Virus record (IMG/VR): IMGVR_UViG_3300046734_000109
Location: 1 to 22,776 of that record
Length of the DNA: 22,776 bases
Origin: a virus
Reading direction: 5' to 3' (one strand)
Numbering within the stretch: position 1 is the stretch's first letter; each line of letters begins with the position of its first letter. The position numbers and the translations under genes are program-made. Below are positions 14,517 to 22,493 of the stretch, in pieces. The notes beneath the pieces are model-generated. The model saw nothing but the letters and a program-made list of their open reading frames with translations. It was not told the DNA's origin and did no database searches.

Positions 14517-15787
14517 TAGTGGGTTTCACTCCAGTTGTTTCCTGTTTTGGCTTCTGCGTCGATTCTGATTCTGAGGTTGTAGTATTCTCCAGCTGCGAGA
14601 CTGCTAAATACCAAGGATGTTGATAAGTCAGCTGTCTGTTCAGGGGAACACTCGAATTGCAATTCGTCATGTATAAAAGCTAGTTGTGAACAACATAAAT
14701 TTAATTCTTTAATGTTTTGTTGATTGATGACCATCCAACGTTTTGCCAGGATGGCAGAGTTACCTTGAAGGCAGTAGTTTAACGCTTTATGTGGGCTATC
14801 CACCATAATTTTTCTGCCATCGATAGCTTTGATATATCCTCGTTCTGAAGCTTTCTTAATAGCCTCCAAGAGTTTATCGAGTCCATCAATTGCATTAATA
14901 TATGCTTCTCTGATTTCCTTACCTTTCTTCTTGGCTTTTGTGGATGAAAGAAGTTTGTCATAGCTGTGTCCAATTTTTTCGTCACCTGCACCATATAGGA
15001 ATGCATAAGTTACCGTCTTAACTAATTTCCTAGAGATACCTATCTTATCAGCATTTACTTGATGGATGTCTCCGTTAAGTAAGATGTCTGCATATCGTCC
15101 ATCATCATATCTGGAAAGGAAATGAGACAACATACGTAACTCAATCCCAGACAAATCAGCAGCGACCATGACTTGACCTGGAGATGGTAAGAAAAGTTGT
15201 CTAAATCGTGGGTCACTGGGAACTTGGGCAAGGTTTGGGTTTCGGTGTGCACATCTAAAGGTAGAAGTAGCGACAGAACAATGATGATGTATCCTATTAG
15301 CAGTCGTAGATAGCTTCAGCCAAGCGTTCGCGCCTTCTGATATCATTCCAAGCATCTTCGTTATCGTCAAAATCTGGAGGAATGCAAGGGCAATCTCTGT
15401 CCCTATCTCCTTCAGTATCGGTTCGTCGATGATAGGCTTCCCAGTAGGTGTCTTCTGGGTTGGAGTCCAACCATGAAATGTTTGCAGGATCCATGCTATA
15501 TGATCTCGTGATGTAGGATTTAGTTCTTTAAGGCGTGTAAGTGGAGCGTTTTTGACATAGCCTTGGGTCCGATTATCTCGCTTAGGAGTAAATATTGGTC
15601 CGGCAACGTAAGGATGCCTGTTACGTAGTAATTGATAAGTTTCTTCAAGCTCTTGTCTGAGAGTTGATGTAAGTTGCCATGCAGCGCGTTCATCAAAATA
15701 CCATCCATGTAGTTCTTGTTTTGTGAGGATTTCTGCTGCGTCATGTTCTAACGCAACCCATTCAGGTATGGTTGGAAGTGTGTCCAA
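14516..15787 (-). CDS. Polymerase part of a split family A DNA polymerase (T7 gp5-like)
   Basis: The 423-residue protein carries the polymerase motifs in order: NPNLAQVP (184-191), motif A AADLSGIELR (D211), motif B VKTVTYAFLYGAGDEKIG (K257, Y261; a Tyr as at T7 Y526), motif C FIHDELQ (H373, D374), and a terminal GNNWSETH like the GPNW...H end of T7 gp5. The T7 thioredoxin-binding thumb insertion is largely absent. The TGR triplet before PNLAQ reads TFR here. The first start codon in the frame is TTG at 15787, inside the exonuclease ORF. The stop forms a TAATG overlap with the next gene. Confidence 0.93.
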   Translation of the reverse strand: MDTLPTIPEWVALEHDAAEILTKQELHGWYFDERAAWQLTSTLRQELEETYQLLRNRHPYVAGPIFTPKRDNRTQGYVKNAPLTRLKELNPTSRDHIAWILQTFHGWTPTQKTPTGKPIIDEPILKEIGTEIALAFLQILTITKMLGMISEGANAWLKLSTTANRIHHHCSVATSTFRCAHRNPNLAQVPSDPRFRQLFLPSPGQVMVAADLSGIELRMLSHFLSRYDDGRYADILLNGDIHQVNADKIGISRKLVKTVTYAFLYGAGDEKIGHSYDKLLSSTKAKKKGKEIREAYINAIDGLDKLLEAIKKASERGYIKAIDGRKIMVDSPHKALNYCLQGNSAILAKRWMVINQQNIKELNLCCSQLAFIHDELQFECSPEQTADLSTSLVFSSLAAGEYYNLRIRIDAEAKTGNNWSETH

Positions 15788-16287
15788 AGTTTTTTAGTTA
15801 CAGTAACGTCTTGTATCATGTAGTCTTCCATTTCTGGTGACCACTCTTTCCAATCAGTATCTTTACAATAATCACCTTTAGCTTCGTCAAGTCGATAACC
15901 CCAAGCAGCTAGTGAATGTGATCCGTAAAGTTTAAGTGGCATACCAGGCCAAGTCTTTTGTTTATCCCATTCCATCATGTTCGGGTGATAAAGACGGCTA
16001 AGCAAAAGAGTGTCCAAGCAATCACCAATACGTCTAAACCATGGATAAAACTTATTGATGATGCTAAGGTCATAATTAATAATGTTATGACCGACAATAC
16101 AATCAGCGTCTTCGAGGTATTGGATAGCGCGTACGATAGGTTCAGCCGCTTGTTTCTGCGTAGCTGACGTAAACGATTGATCATTAAAGACCATTGTTTT
16201 TTCAGTGTTGGTGTCGTAGATGCAAAGACAGTGGATTTTGGTAGCATCATTTAATAGGCCGTCAGTTTCTAAATCAAAGAGTAGCAT
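15748..16287 (-). CDS. 3'-5' proofreading exonuclease part of a split family A DNA polymerase
   Basis: The 179-residue protein aligns by eye with the N-terminal domain of T7 gp5. It has the DEDD exonuclease residues: D5 and E7 (FDLETDG), D73 (NIINYD) and D160 (YMIQDVTVTKKL). The T7-like stretches DCLDTLLLSRL and GSHSLAAWGYRLDE are also present. It would remove misincorporated nucleotides. AAGGA lies six nt before the ATG. It ends 40 nt inside the polymerase ORF, which is in a different frame, so two separate polypeptides are predicted unless a frameshift joins them. The exonuclease looks complete, not decayed. Confidence 0.9.
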   Translation of the reverse strand: MLLFDLETDGLLNDATKIHCLCIYDTNTEKTMVFNDQSFTSATQKQAAEPIVRAIQYLEDADCIVGHNIINYDLSIINKFYPWFRRIGDCLDTLLLSRLYHPNMMEWDKQKTWPGMPLKLYGSHSLAAWGYRLDEAKGDYCKDTDWKEWSPEMEDYMIQDVTVTKKLWTHFQPYLNGLR

Positions 16288-16548
16288 TCAACGTCCTTGC
16301 CATTGATAGGTTTTATCAACAAACTTAGCACGTTTTACTGCCTCCTCAGTAGGAGGATTAGGTCGTTTCAATCCAGTCTCAAGCTCTTCAGAATATTCAG
16401 ATAGGTAGTAGTCATGCATTTGATCCTCGACTTCAGTCCAGTCATAAGTCTGAGAGGAGTAGTACTCATACAGTTTTTCAGAAGTCGGTCGATGGATCGA
16501 AGTTTTCTGGTGCTGTTGTTTCATTGAATTTACAAGTGGATAAGTCAT
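16288..16548 (-). CDS. Hypothetical protein between primase and polymerase
   Basis: The longest form is 86 residues. Tyr- and acid-rich segments (LYEYYSSQTYDWTEVED) are followed by a basic tail ending DKTYQWQGR. The longest form overlaps the primase gene by 71 nt. Alternative starts are ATG 16524 and ATG 16419; the last has GAGG five nt upstream and would not overlap. The family is not recognised. Its place directly ahead of the polymerase exonuclease suggests a replication accessory role, by position only. Confidence 0.6.
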   Translation of the reverse strand: MTYPLVNSMKQQHQKTSIHRPTSEKLYEYYSSQTYDWTEVEDQMHDYYLSEYSEELETGLKRPNPPTEEAVKRAKFVDKTYQWQGR

Positions 16549-18097
16549 AAGTTAATCGACAAGCAATGCCTGTTTCCCCAGAGTAGCGATTCTTGAGAAC
16601 TCTAACAATTGTATCAGAGTGTTTAGTTTCACTCTGTTGATTTCTTTCGAGTCCAATAACTGCATCGCTAAGTTGAGCGATTGCCGCACTTCCTCTAAGT
16701 TGTCCGAGTGTAACACGTGCACCTTCTTCATGGTTTTGATCGGATGATCCTCGTTTTAAATGTGAAACTAAAAATAATACGATACCAGTACGCTCAACAA
16801 GTGAACGTAAGCGTGTCATTGTTTGATCTATCATCCTACGTTCATCACCATCAAGTCCACTCATAAGAATGGATAGGTGATCAAGGAAGATGATCTTACA
16901 ATCAAGTCCTGAGGCTAGGTATTCAATCCTGTTATAAATGATATCAGGATCAAAACTACCAAAGCCATCGAAAAGATAAAGGTTCCACTTATTAATACTG
17001 GAATCAAACGCTTTTGTAAGAGTGTCATGACTATGTTCTCCTAGTGTTAGGTTGTTACCTACAGCAGCAGACATCAAACCTAAAGCTGTACGGCGGTTTG
17101 ACTCTTCAAGTGCCAAGTATCCAACCCGTTCTCCGTTCGATAACAAGTGAGCAGCCAAGTCTCGACACACGGACGACTTGCCTTGGCCTGATCCTGAAGT
17201 AATTGTGACAAGCTCTCCGCGCCTAATCCCGTGAAGCTTTGACTGTAATCCTTGAAATGGGTAGTCATAATCTGCTGGTGGTTGTGGTGTGGTAACTAAT
17301 TCAAGTAAAGATTTAGCATCTACAATACCATCTGGTCTAAATACCTTACGTTTAAAGAATGCATCATCGATAGCCTTGTTATCGCTAGCTTGTAAGGCTT
17401 CTGAGAGGTCCTTGTAAGCCTCTAGACGGGCGATGTAAGCCTTGCCAGGTGGTAATACACTTGCAGCTTCCTCAGCAGCCTTCTGGCCTGGTTCATCTGC
17501 ATCGAACCAAAGTACGATCTCGCTGTAACCTTGAAGGAACTCCAGGTTCTTTTGGATTGCTTTCTTGGCTCCTGCTGCACCACTGGGTAATGATACTACA
17601 GGCCAAGTTGGGTATAGCTCTGCATAAGACACACAATCTAACTCACCTTCTGTGATGATTATACGCTTACCACTACTTCCCCATAAATGTTGACCAAAGA
17701 ATGTACCAGGTGTTTCTCCTTCGTAAGTAAATTGTTTGTCTTTAGTTTTTATCTTAGCACCTTTTACAATGCCAGATGGATCATGATAGTAAAACCTTAG
17801 CTTATCTCCATCACGATATACCTTAAATTTCTCACAAGTCTTCTGGCTGATCTTGCGTTTCTGCAACCGTTCGGCTGAGCCTTTGATTTGCACAATAGAA
17901 TTAGTGTGAATGTGTGTTGTTATTTCTTGTCCATCAGTGTAAGTATGACATACAAAACAATAGCCATGGCCATCTGTATAAATACTATTACCATCAGATG
18001 AGCCACAACTATCGCAGGGTGCATGTCTTACAAACTCAGAGGAGCCAGTCGATTGGGATATTGTGGAATGATGTCCACGGTATGTTATGTTTGTCAC
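16478..18097 (-). CDS. Primase-helicase (T7 gp4-like)
   Basis: This bifunctional replication protein makes primers and unwinds DNA at the fork. From the GTG at 18097 it has 539 residues, against 566 for T7. Landmarks in order are a zinc-binding domain (C28, C31, C47, C50), a Toprim fold with EGELD (from E150) and DAD (D199, D201), Walker A GSGQGKSS (K307), Walker B FLDH (D406), SHLK (H446), and the arginine-finger-type segment VLKNRYSGETG (R504). The C-terminus is Asp/Phe-containing. The start is uncertain: no ribosome-binding site is visible, and the only in-frame starts before the zinc finger are GTG 18097 and TTG 18172. Both lie inside endonuclease I. Confidence 0.95.
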   Translation of the reverse strand: MTNITYRGHHSTISQSTGSSEFVRHAPCDSCGSSDGNSIYTDGHGYCFVCHTYTDGQEITTHIHTNSIVQIKGSAERLQKRKISQKTCEKFKVYRDGDKLRFYYHDPSGIVKGAKIKTKDKQFTYEGETPGTFFGQHLWGSSGKRIIITEGELDCVSYAELYPTWPVVSLPSGAAGAKKAIQKNLEFLQGYSEIVLWFDADEPGQKAAEEAASVLPPGKAYIARLEAYKDLSEALQASDNKAIDDAFFKRKVFRPDGIVDAKSLLELVTTPQPPADYDYPFQGLQSKLHGIRRGELVTITSGSGQGKSSVCRDLAAHLLSNGERVGYLALEESNRRTALGLMSAAVGNNLTLGEHSHDTLTKAFDSSINKWNLYLFDGFGSFDPDIIYNRIEYLASGLDCKIIFLDHLSILMSGLDGDERRMIDQTMTRLRSLVERTGIVLFLVSHLKRGSSDQNHEEGARVTLGQLRGSAAIAQLSDAVIGLERNQQSETKHSDTIVRVLKNRYSGETGIACRLTYDLSTCKFNETTAPENFDPSTDF

Positions 18098-18389
18098 ACC
18101 ATTTAGCGTATGTCGTCTTTGATCCTTTACTAATTTTATTATATGGTGCTTGAAAGACCATACGTAAATCAAGTTCAGGGTGTTGTTCTTTTACGTTCTT
18201 GATCTTACGTCTGTCTTCAGCTTCCCAATAACCTTTACATTCTAAATATATCCCGTTGGGTAATAGAAAATCAGGAGTGTAGATATGCTGGATGATATAT
18301 GGAACCTTAGTAGATTCATATTCATATTTTACACCCAGCTCACACATAAGATCAGCAACTCTTTCTTCAAGTCCTGATCGAAATGCCAT
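18036..18389 (-). CDS. Endonuclease I, Holliday-junction resolvase (T7 gp3-like)
   Basis: The 117-residue protein has the PD-(D/E)XK-type active site of phage T7 endonuclease I: Glu near residues 8-9, D40 in TPDF, E50 and K52 in LECKGYW. The T7 enzyme is 149 residues. It resolves branched DNA during replication and packaging and helps degrade host DNA. The start overlaps the stop of the SSB gene. The 3' part overlaps the primase-helicase ORF in another frame, by 62 nt if that starts at GTG 18097. Confidence 0.93.
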   Translation of the reverse strand: MAFRSGLEERVADLMCELGVKYEYESTKVPYIIQHIYTPDFLLPNGIYLECKGYWEAEDRRKIKNVKEQHPELDLRMVFQAPYNKISKGSKTTYAKWCDKHNIPWTSFHNIPIDWLL

Positions 18390-18952
18390 TAGAAGTCATC
18401 CTCTTCAGTTTCAGAAGGCGTTACATTAGGCTCATCAGCTTTGAACCCTTCAGTCTTACCAAATAGTGCTGCAACGTTCTCAGCAGACATATCACCAGTG
18501 TCTACACCAGCTGATGTATTGAGAGACACCAGTTGTACACCAACCAATTTAAGGCTTGTTCCATACGTAACTCCATCACGGAGGATGTAGGGTTTTTGGT
18601 AGAACGCAAGCTTAACACGACTACCAGCATACAAAGGTGTATTCTCATCATCGATAACTGTCCCTTCAGTATCGACAACAGGTGGACGAGATTCTTCATT
18701 CCAAGAGAACTTAACTTTGTATTGTCCTTCAGTAACTTCTTCCCAAGGTTCAGGCTTAAGAGTAGAACGCTTAGGGTTCTTCAGTTTAGCTTCTGCCCAC
18801 TTAAGGGATTGAACACGATCATCTTCTAGTACATCAACCATTGATTGATCAACTAGAGCAGCAAGAGAATAACCAAACTTACTTGGTTTCAGTACAGCTT
18901 GATAACCTTCAAGGACTACAGGCTGTGCGGTTTTGTGGATTTGACGTGGCAT
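18389..18952 (-). CDS. Single-stranded DNA-binding protein (T7 gp2.5-like)
   Basis: The 187-residue protein has an N-terminal segment typical of the cyanophage gp2.5 family (PVVLEGYQAVLKPSKFG) and a beta-rich OB-fold core. The long acidic tail ends EEDDF. In T7 the equivalent acidic tail with terminal Phe contacts the DNA polymerase and helicase. It is expected to coat unwound template and coordinate the replisome. The gene lies between the RNA polymerase and endonuclease I, as expected for this phage group, with almost no spacing. Confidence 0.88.
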   Translation of the reverse strand: MPRQIHKTAQPVVLEGYQAVLKPSKFGYSLAALVDQSMVDVLEDDRVQSLKWAEAKLKNPKRSTLKPEPWEEVTEGQYKVKFSWNEESRPPVVDTEGTVIDDENTPLYAGSRVKLAFYQKPYILRDGVTYGTSLKLVGVQLVSLNTSAGVDTGDMSAENVAALFGKTEGFKADEPNVTPSETEEDDF

Positions 18953-21322
18953 TTAACAGAAAAAATAAGTGGAATCAATTACGGAGCTAGGTTCTAGATC
19001 TCCGATAATCGGTGGATCAGACTCTGCTCCTATTTGGTTAGCAAAGTCTTGCAAGTAATTGTGTTCGGCAAAGAGGTGCATATATGTCTCTCGTACAATT
19101 GTACTGAGAGTAGACATGTCGGTAGCACGACACAATACAGAATCATGAATGAGAGCGATCGGTGCATTGAAAGCCAATGCGCTGAAGTGGAGAAGGGAAG
19201 CATCAAGTGAATGAATTAAGTTAGGTGCTGTTGCATTCTTGTGATGTTGTTTGTCAACCTTGTCACTATCTTGTGTAGCAACTTCTAACTCACAACGACC
19301 AAGCAGTTGTAATTTAACTGTTACAACTTCTTTTTTCATAAGTTTTTGATTAACAACAAAACCTGATGGTGTAGACCAAGTTAGTTCTGTTTTACCCATG
19401 TCGATTGCTTTAGCAACCTCCTTTTCAATCCAACTCATGACAGCCATAGGACCAGGTACGACCTCATCCATAGCATCTCTAACAGCGATGACAGTTTTTG
19501 TTAAGTCATCTTTATCAATCTCAATACCTTTTTCAAGTAGTGCGGCCTTGATGTATCCACGATTAGAGAAAGGTTTTGCATTGTAAGGTACGGTCATTAC
19601 AACACGTTTGACTACCTTTCTATCCATATGATTACGAATAGAACTAGGGCAGAAAGGAGTAGCAGTACGAGCGACGACAGCATAAGCATCCTGTGGTTTA
19701 TCAGACGGTAATACGTTAACAAGACTAGCAGTATTCTTATCTTTAGCAAGACCTGCTAGTATCTGTAACCCGCTACAAGTAGCATCTGTAGCTACAGGCA
19801 AGCTTGTAAAATGACGATCACACTTAAGCACACAATGATAATACTCATCACATGCTGCAAGAAATTGCCATGGCTCATCAGCTGCTTCCCAGTCGTGAAT
19901 GTGTAAGATAGGATCACTAGCGACACAAGTTATAAGATGAGTATTATTCTTTACCCAATCTAATCTTTCTTGCATCGTAGCTTTATCTAGACCATAAGTA
20001 GTAGCTACTTGAAAGGCTAACCAGTCTTCAGCTTCAGGAGTTATGTAAGCTGGTTCAGCAAAAGACAATAAACTTTTTCCAAAGTCTGTGTCTTGTGGTG
20101 TTAAGAATGCAGGGATTGGGTAAGCTCTACCTCTGTAATCAAAAGACCAAGGAATAAAGAATTTATCTTTACCTTTAAATCTTTGTACAGCTTCCATTGT
20201 CATTCTTGTTCTACATGACTTCTTAAACTCTTGTGCTTGTAGATTGTAAACAGCAGCAGCTTGTCTATTATAACTATGACGAGCTTCTTTATTAGTTGCT
20301 ATGTCTACAGGTTTAGGAGGTAAGTCATGATGAATAATAGGGAGAAACTTACCGACAGCTCGTTCCAATCTATCTAGTTCTTCCGCTACACCCACAGTAA
20401 AGGGGTTTAGACGGTAAGCAACCTTTTGAATTCGGTTCAAGAACTCAATAGGTCTCTCTCCCTGTATACATCCGCCCGTACCACGTCGCACCATATCATG
20501 GCCTCGCATCACCTCATTTAGGATGTAACCGCCACATTTTTCATGTGTCCAGTCATTAGGTTCGATGAGCATTGGCCAAGCAAGTGGACTGAATAATTCA
20601 GCATCACGCATTACTGCGTCCTTGATCTCAAGGAATTCTGGAGTTGGTACAACATAGTGGACACGTTTGCGTCCTTCTTGTTGCATGTCTTTTGTGAACC
20701 ACCCGCTGCTTTGCATGATGCAGTCAAGTAACCAACCTCCAAGTTTAATACGATTAGCTCTGCCCCATGTTTGCCATTGTTTAACGTCATAGCGATTCAT
20801 TAAAGTACGGATCACAACTATTTTTTGTTGTGTACCCATTGAACGGTGCCAATAGTTTTCTTTTAGTGTATGCAGTAAGCCTGGTGCGTGTGTTTCGTAG
20901 TGTCTCATTTGACATTCTTGCTCAACAGCAAGACCAATAGAATCACACACATTTACTGCTTGATTGCTTTTGTCTTTATATGAAAAGACTTTATCAAACG
21001 TTAGTTTAACAGCTAAAGCAGCAGCAGCCAAAGGTTCAACATCAGCAAGATACTTTTGTATTTCTTTGAATGATTTACCTGCTCCACCTTTAGTTAGTCT
21101 AGTCCTAGTGCCTTCAATACGTGCCACCACAAGAGGCAACAAGGTATCAATAGAAGCAGCTCCGTATACAGTAGCAGACGCATAAGATTTGTTCTCTAAA
21201 TCGTAGGTGTTCTTATGTAGACGCTTGAGACCTTGTGCAATGGCATCACGCTCAAGTTGGATCTGTTCGTCGATCTGTGCTGGTGTCGGCAAATAAGTCC
21301 TCCGTGTCAGGTACTGACGCAC
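18953..21322 (-). CDS. T7-type single-subunit DNA-directed RNA polymerase
   Basis: It transcribes the middle and late phage genes in the cytoplasm. The ORF has 789 residues, against 883 for T7 RNAP. Visible landmarks are DYRGR at 395-399, the first catalytic Asp in ATDATCSG (D513), the KxxxxxxxY nucleotide-binding motif VKRVVMTVPY (K572, Y580, the same spacing as T7 K631/Y639), and the second catalytic Asp in ALIHDSVL (H726, D727, as T7 H811/D812). The N-terminal domain is shorter than in T7, and the C-terminus is FFC rather than FAFA. The listed start is GTG at 21322. A TTG at 21292 has a better ribosome-binding site (GGAGG six nt upstream) and may be the true start. The gene heads the replication block. 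Confidence 0.97.
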   Translation of the reverse strand: MRQYLTRRTYLPTPAQIDEQIQLERDAIAQGLKRLHKNTYDLENKSYASATVYGAASIDTLLPLVVARIEGTRTRLTKGGAGKSFKEIQKYLADVEPLAAAALAVKLTFDKVFSYKDKSNQAVNVCDSIGLAVEQECQMRHYETHAPGLLHTLKENYWHRSMGTQQKIVVIRTLMNRYDVKQWQTWGRANRIKLGGWLLDCIMQSSGWFTKDMQQEGRKRVHYVVPTPEFLEIKDAVMRDAELFSPLAWPMLIEPNDWTHEKCGGYILNEVMRGHDMVRRGTGGCIQGERPIEFLNRIQKVAYRLNPFTVGVAEELDRLERAVGKFLPIIHHDLPPKPVDIATNKEARHSYNRQAAAVYNLQAQEFKKSCRTRMTMEAVQRFKGKDKFFIPWSFDYRGRAYPIPAFLTPQDTDFGKSLLSFAEPAYITPEAEDWLAFQVATTYGLDKATMQERLDWVKNNTHLITCVASDPILHIHDWEAADEPWQFLAACDEYYHCVLKCDRHFTSLPVATDATCSGLQILAGLAKDKNTASLVNVLPSDKPQDAYAVVARTATPFCPSSIRNHMDRKVVKRVVMTVPYNAKPFSNRGYIKAALLEKGIEIDKDDLTKTVIAVRDAMDEVVPGPMAVMSWIEKEVAKAIDMGKTELTWSTPSGFVVNQKLMKKEVVTVKLQLLGRCELEVATQDSDKVDKQHHKNATAPNLIHSLDASLLHFSALAFNAPIALIHDSVLCRATDMSTLSTIVRETYMHLFAEHNYLQDFANQIGAESDPPIIGDLEPSSVIDSTYFFC

Positions 21323-21416
21323 CTGTAATTGCGTCCTTGATGAATGTGTAGCATTGAGCTAGCTCAGGATAGTCCTCACTAAACTCTCCGAACTGTTCAA
21401 TTGTAATCAAGCTCAT
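21252..21416 (-). CDS. Small acidic ORF overlapping the RNA polymerase start
   Basis: The 54-residue product starts MSLITIEQFGEF, overlapping the previous gene by about 20 nt. It contains YPELAQCYTFIKDAI, similar to a segment of the 21843-22037 gene, and ends in a Thr/Asp-rich tail. Its last 71 nt overlap the polymerase ORF if that starts at GTG 21322, or 41 nt if it starts at TTG 21292. An acidic early protein is plausible, but the tail could be an accidental extension. The function is unknown. Confidence 0.45.
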   Translation of the reverse strand: MSLITIEQFGEFSEDYPELAQCYTFIKDAITGASVPDTEDLFADTSTDRRTDPT

Positions 21417-21714
21417 CTTGTTTGTATGTAATAAAGTGTAGTTGATCTTCAGTGCAGATAACAAATTCGTTGCCTGTTTTCATTAGCTTTTCGATTTTGT
21501 TATCAGCAGCATGTGACTTCTGATAAGTGTATTCTTTTACCTTACCTTTAGCTGTTGTTTCACGTATGATACAGCATATTGAACTAGGTAACTCCCAACC
21601 ACTAAGTTTCCAATCAGCAAACTCTTCAAAGGTTGGTGCATAAATGAACTCATCAGGAATCTCTTTCCATTGTTTCCAATTGTTTGGATAATAAGGTTTT
21701 TTACCACTCATCAT
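21397..21714 (-). CDS. Hypothetical 105-residue early protein
   Basis: It begins MMSGKKPYYPNNWKQWKEIP; the second ATG is equally possible. The sequence is mixed alpha/beta and rich in Trp, Tyr and Lys, with the segments FEEFADWKLSGWELPSS and ENTRY-like strands up to FVICTEDQLHFITY. There is no signal peptide or membrane segment. It lies among the early genes just upstream of the RNA polymerase, where T7-like phages usually keep host-takeover proteins. That role is only inferred from position. Confidence 0.65.
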   Translation of the reverse strand: MMSGKKPYYPNNWKQWKEIPDEFIYAPTFEEFADWKLSGWELPSSICCIIRETTAKGKVKEYTYQKSHAADNKIEKLMKTGNEFVICTEDQLHFITYKQDELDYN

Positions 21715-21865
21715 TGTCTAAATAAACATCCTTTAAATACTCAGAACCACCGGACAACTCAGCTGCTGCCCATGTGGCATGTTCTGAATCGGGTGCAAGT
21801 AACCATCGCACCTGACCATCTGTTGTGGTGTAACGCCACGTTTTAATCGTCTGTCTTTTTAGCAT
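21701..21865 (-). CDS. Hypothetical 54-residue protein
   Basis: The ATG at 21865 lies inside the end of the upstream gene, in another frame. The product begins MLKRQTIKTWRYTTTDG and ends YLKDVYLDNDEW. The pattern of TWRYTTTDGQVRWLLAPDS followed by an Ala-rich helix suggests a small beta-alpha fold. The ORF fills the 21714-21843 interval, and its stop overlaps the start of the next gene (ATGATGAGTGGTAA). The family is not recognised. Confidence 0.5.
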   Translation of the reverse strand: MLKRQTIKTWRYTTTDGQVRWLLAPDSEHATWAAAELSGGSEYLKDVYLDNDEW

Positions 21866-22037
21866 TTGATTTGCGTGTTCGTGTACGTGGTTTAGTAGGA
21901 ACTGCGTCCTTGATGAATGTGTCGCGTTTAGCTAACTCTTCATAAATTGCTGTCCATTTATGATTAGGATAGTAATGAAGAAAACATAAGATAGCATTCT
22001 TGATGAAGTAATCATCATCTAATGATTTAGATTGCAT
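21843..22037 (-). CDS. Hypothetical 64-residue protein with a FIKDA motif
   Basis: The chosen start, MQSKSLDDDYF, follows the stop of the previous gene by two nt. An in-frame start at 22124 would overlap that gene almost entirely. The first part is helical and aromatic (FIKNAILCFLHYY), and the tail is basic (about residues 50-64, RTRTRKSNAKK). Residues ELAKRDTFIKDAV resemble ELAQCYTFIKDAI in the small ORF before the RNA polymerase, and 20 nt of the underlying DNA are identical. The two may be paralogues, or one segment was copied. The function is unknown and no clear ribosome-binding site is seen. Confidence 0.5.
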   Translation of the reverse strand: MQSKSLDDDYFIKNAILCFLHYYPNHKWTAIYEELAKRDTFIKDAVPTKPRTRTRKSNAKKTDD

Positions 22038-22039
22038 GG

Positions 22040-22195
22040 TTAAATGATGTCGTCGGGTTTGATGTACTGTGCCTTGAGAGCCTCTGTACGCTCTCTTAGC
22101 TTCTTTAGTTGTCTTTGTACCCACAGTGTTTGAAAGCCTGCTGTAGGGGCTTGTGGACTACGCTGAGAGGGTGTGAAGTTGTTGTCATGTGTCAT
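22040..22195 (-). CDS. Hypothetical 51-residue protein
   Basis: The start ATG at 22195 lies seven nt after AAGAGG and just after the stop of the upstream gene. The first 20 residues are Asn/Pro/Ser-rich. A charged amphipathic helix follows (LWVQRQLKKLRERTEALKAQ), then KPDDII. The helix looks suited to oligomerisation or nucleic-acid contact, but no family is recognised. A longer ORF in another frame overlaps it (start near 22124) and has no ribosome-binding site, so this frame is preferred. Confidence 0.55.
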   Translation of the reverse strand: MTHDNNFTPSQRSPQAPTAGFQTLWVQRQLKKLRERTEALKAQYIKPDDII

Positions 22196-22198
22196 TAG

Positions 22199-22459
22199 TC
22201 AACCTCTTGTCATTTTGTTTTGATCAATCATGTCTACTATCTCTTGGAGTTCATCCAAGAACTCCTTGGGATAGGTTTCATCCATACTGAGAGATGCCCA
22301 AAACCACTCATAACACTCAGTGCAAGGATCATCACCAGGCAATAGAGCATAACCCTCATAGTCACCGGCCATTAAATCACTCCACATGTAGAAGTTACAT
22401 TTGAATGAGTTAAACCAGGCTGGGATTAGATGTTTAAAAATGTAGTTAGTCCAGGTCAT
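22199..22459 (-). CDS. Hypothetical early protein, aromatic-rich and acidic
   Basis: The protein has 86 residues if it starts at the ATG at 22459 (MTWTNYIF), which has AAGAGG seven nt upstream. An in-frame ATG at 22477 would add MTRGQL; it overlaps the stop of a 7-codon ORF as ATGA. The body is rich in Trp, Phe and Tyr and contains a CTEC pair, followed by an acidic helix (about residues 66-80) near the C-terminus. It ends in KMTRG, whose codons contain AAGAGG, the ribosome-binding site of the next gene. The family is not recognised. The upstream Val-Thr extension of the same frame is the out-of-frame reading of the Gly-X repeat and was left out. Confidence 0.6.
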   Translation of the reverse strand: MTWTNYIFKHLIPAWFNSFKCNFYMWSDLMAGDYEGYALLPGDDPCTECYEWFWASLSMDETYPKEFLDELQEIVDMIDQNKMTRG

Positions 22460-22493
22460 CAGTTGTCCTCTTGTCATTTGTTTTTGAAACCTT

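Noticed and set aside
15297-15494. 65-codon acidic ORF within the polymerase gene
   Set aside because: It is in another frame over conserved polymerase sequence and has no independent support.
22038-22124. Upstream extension of the 64-residue gene
   Set aside because: It would overlap the 51-residue ORF, which has a good ribosome-binding site, and the extension has none.
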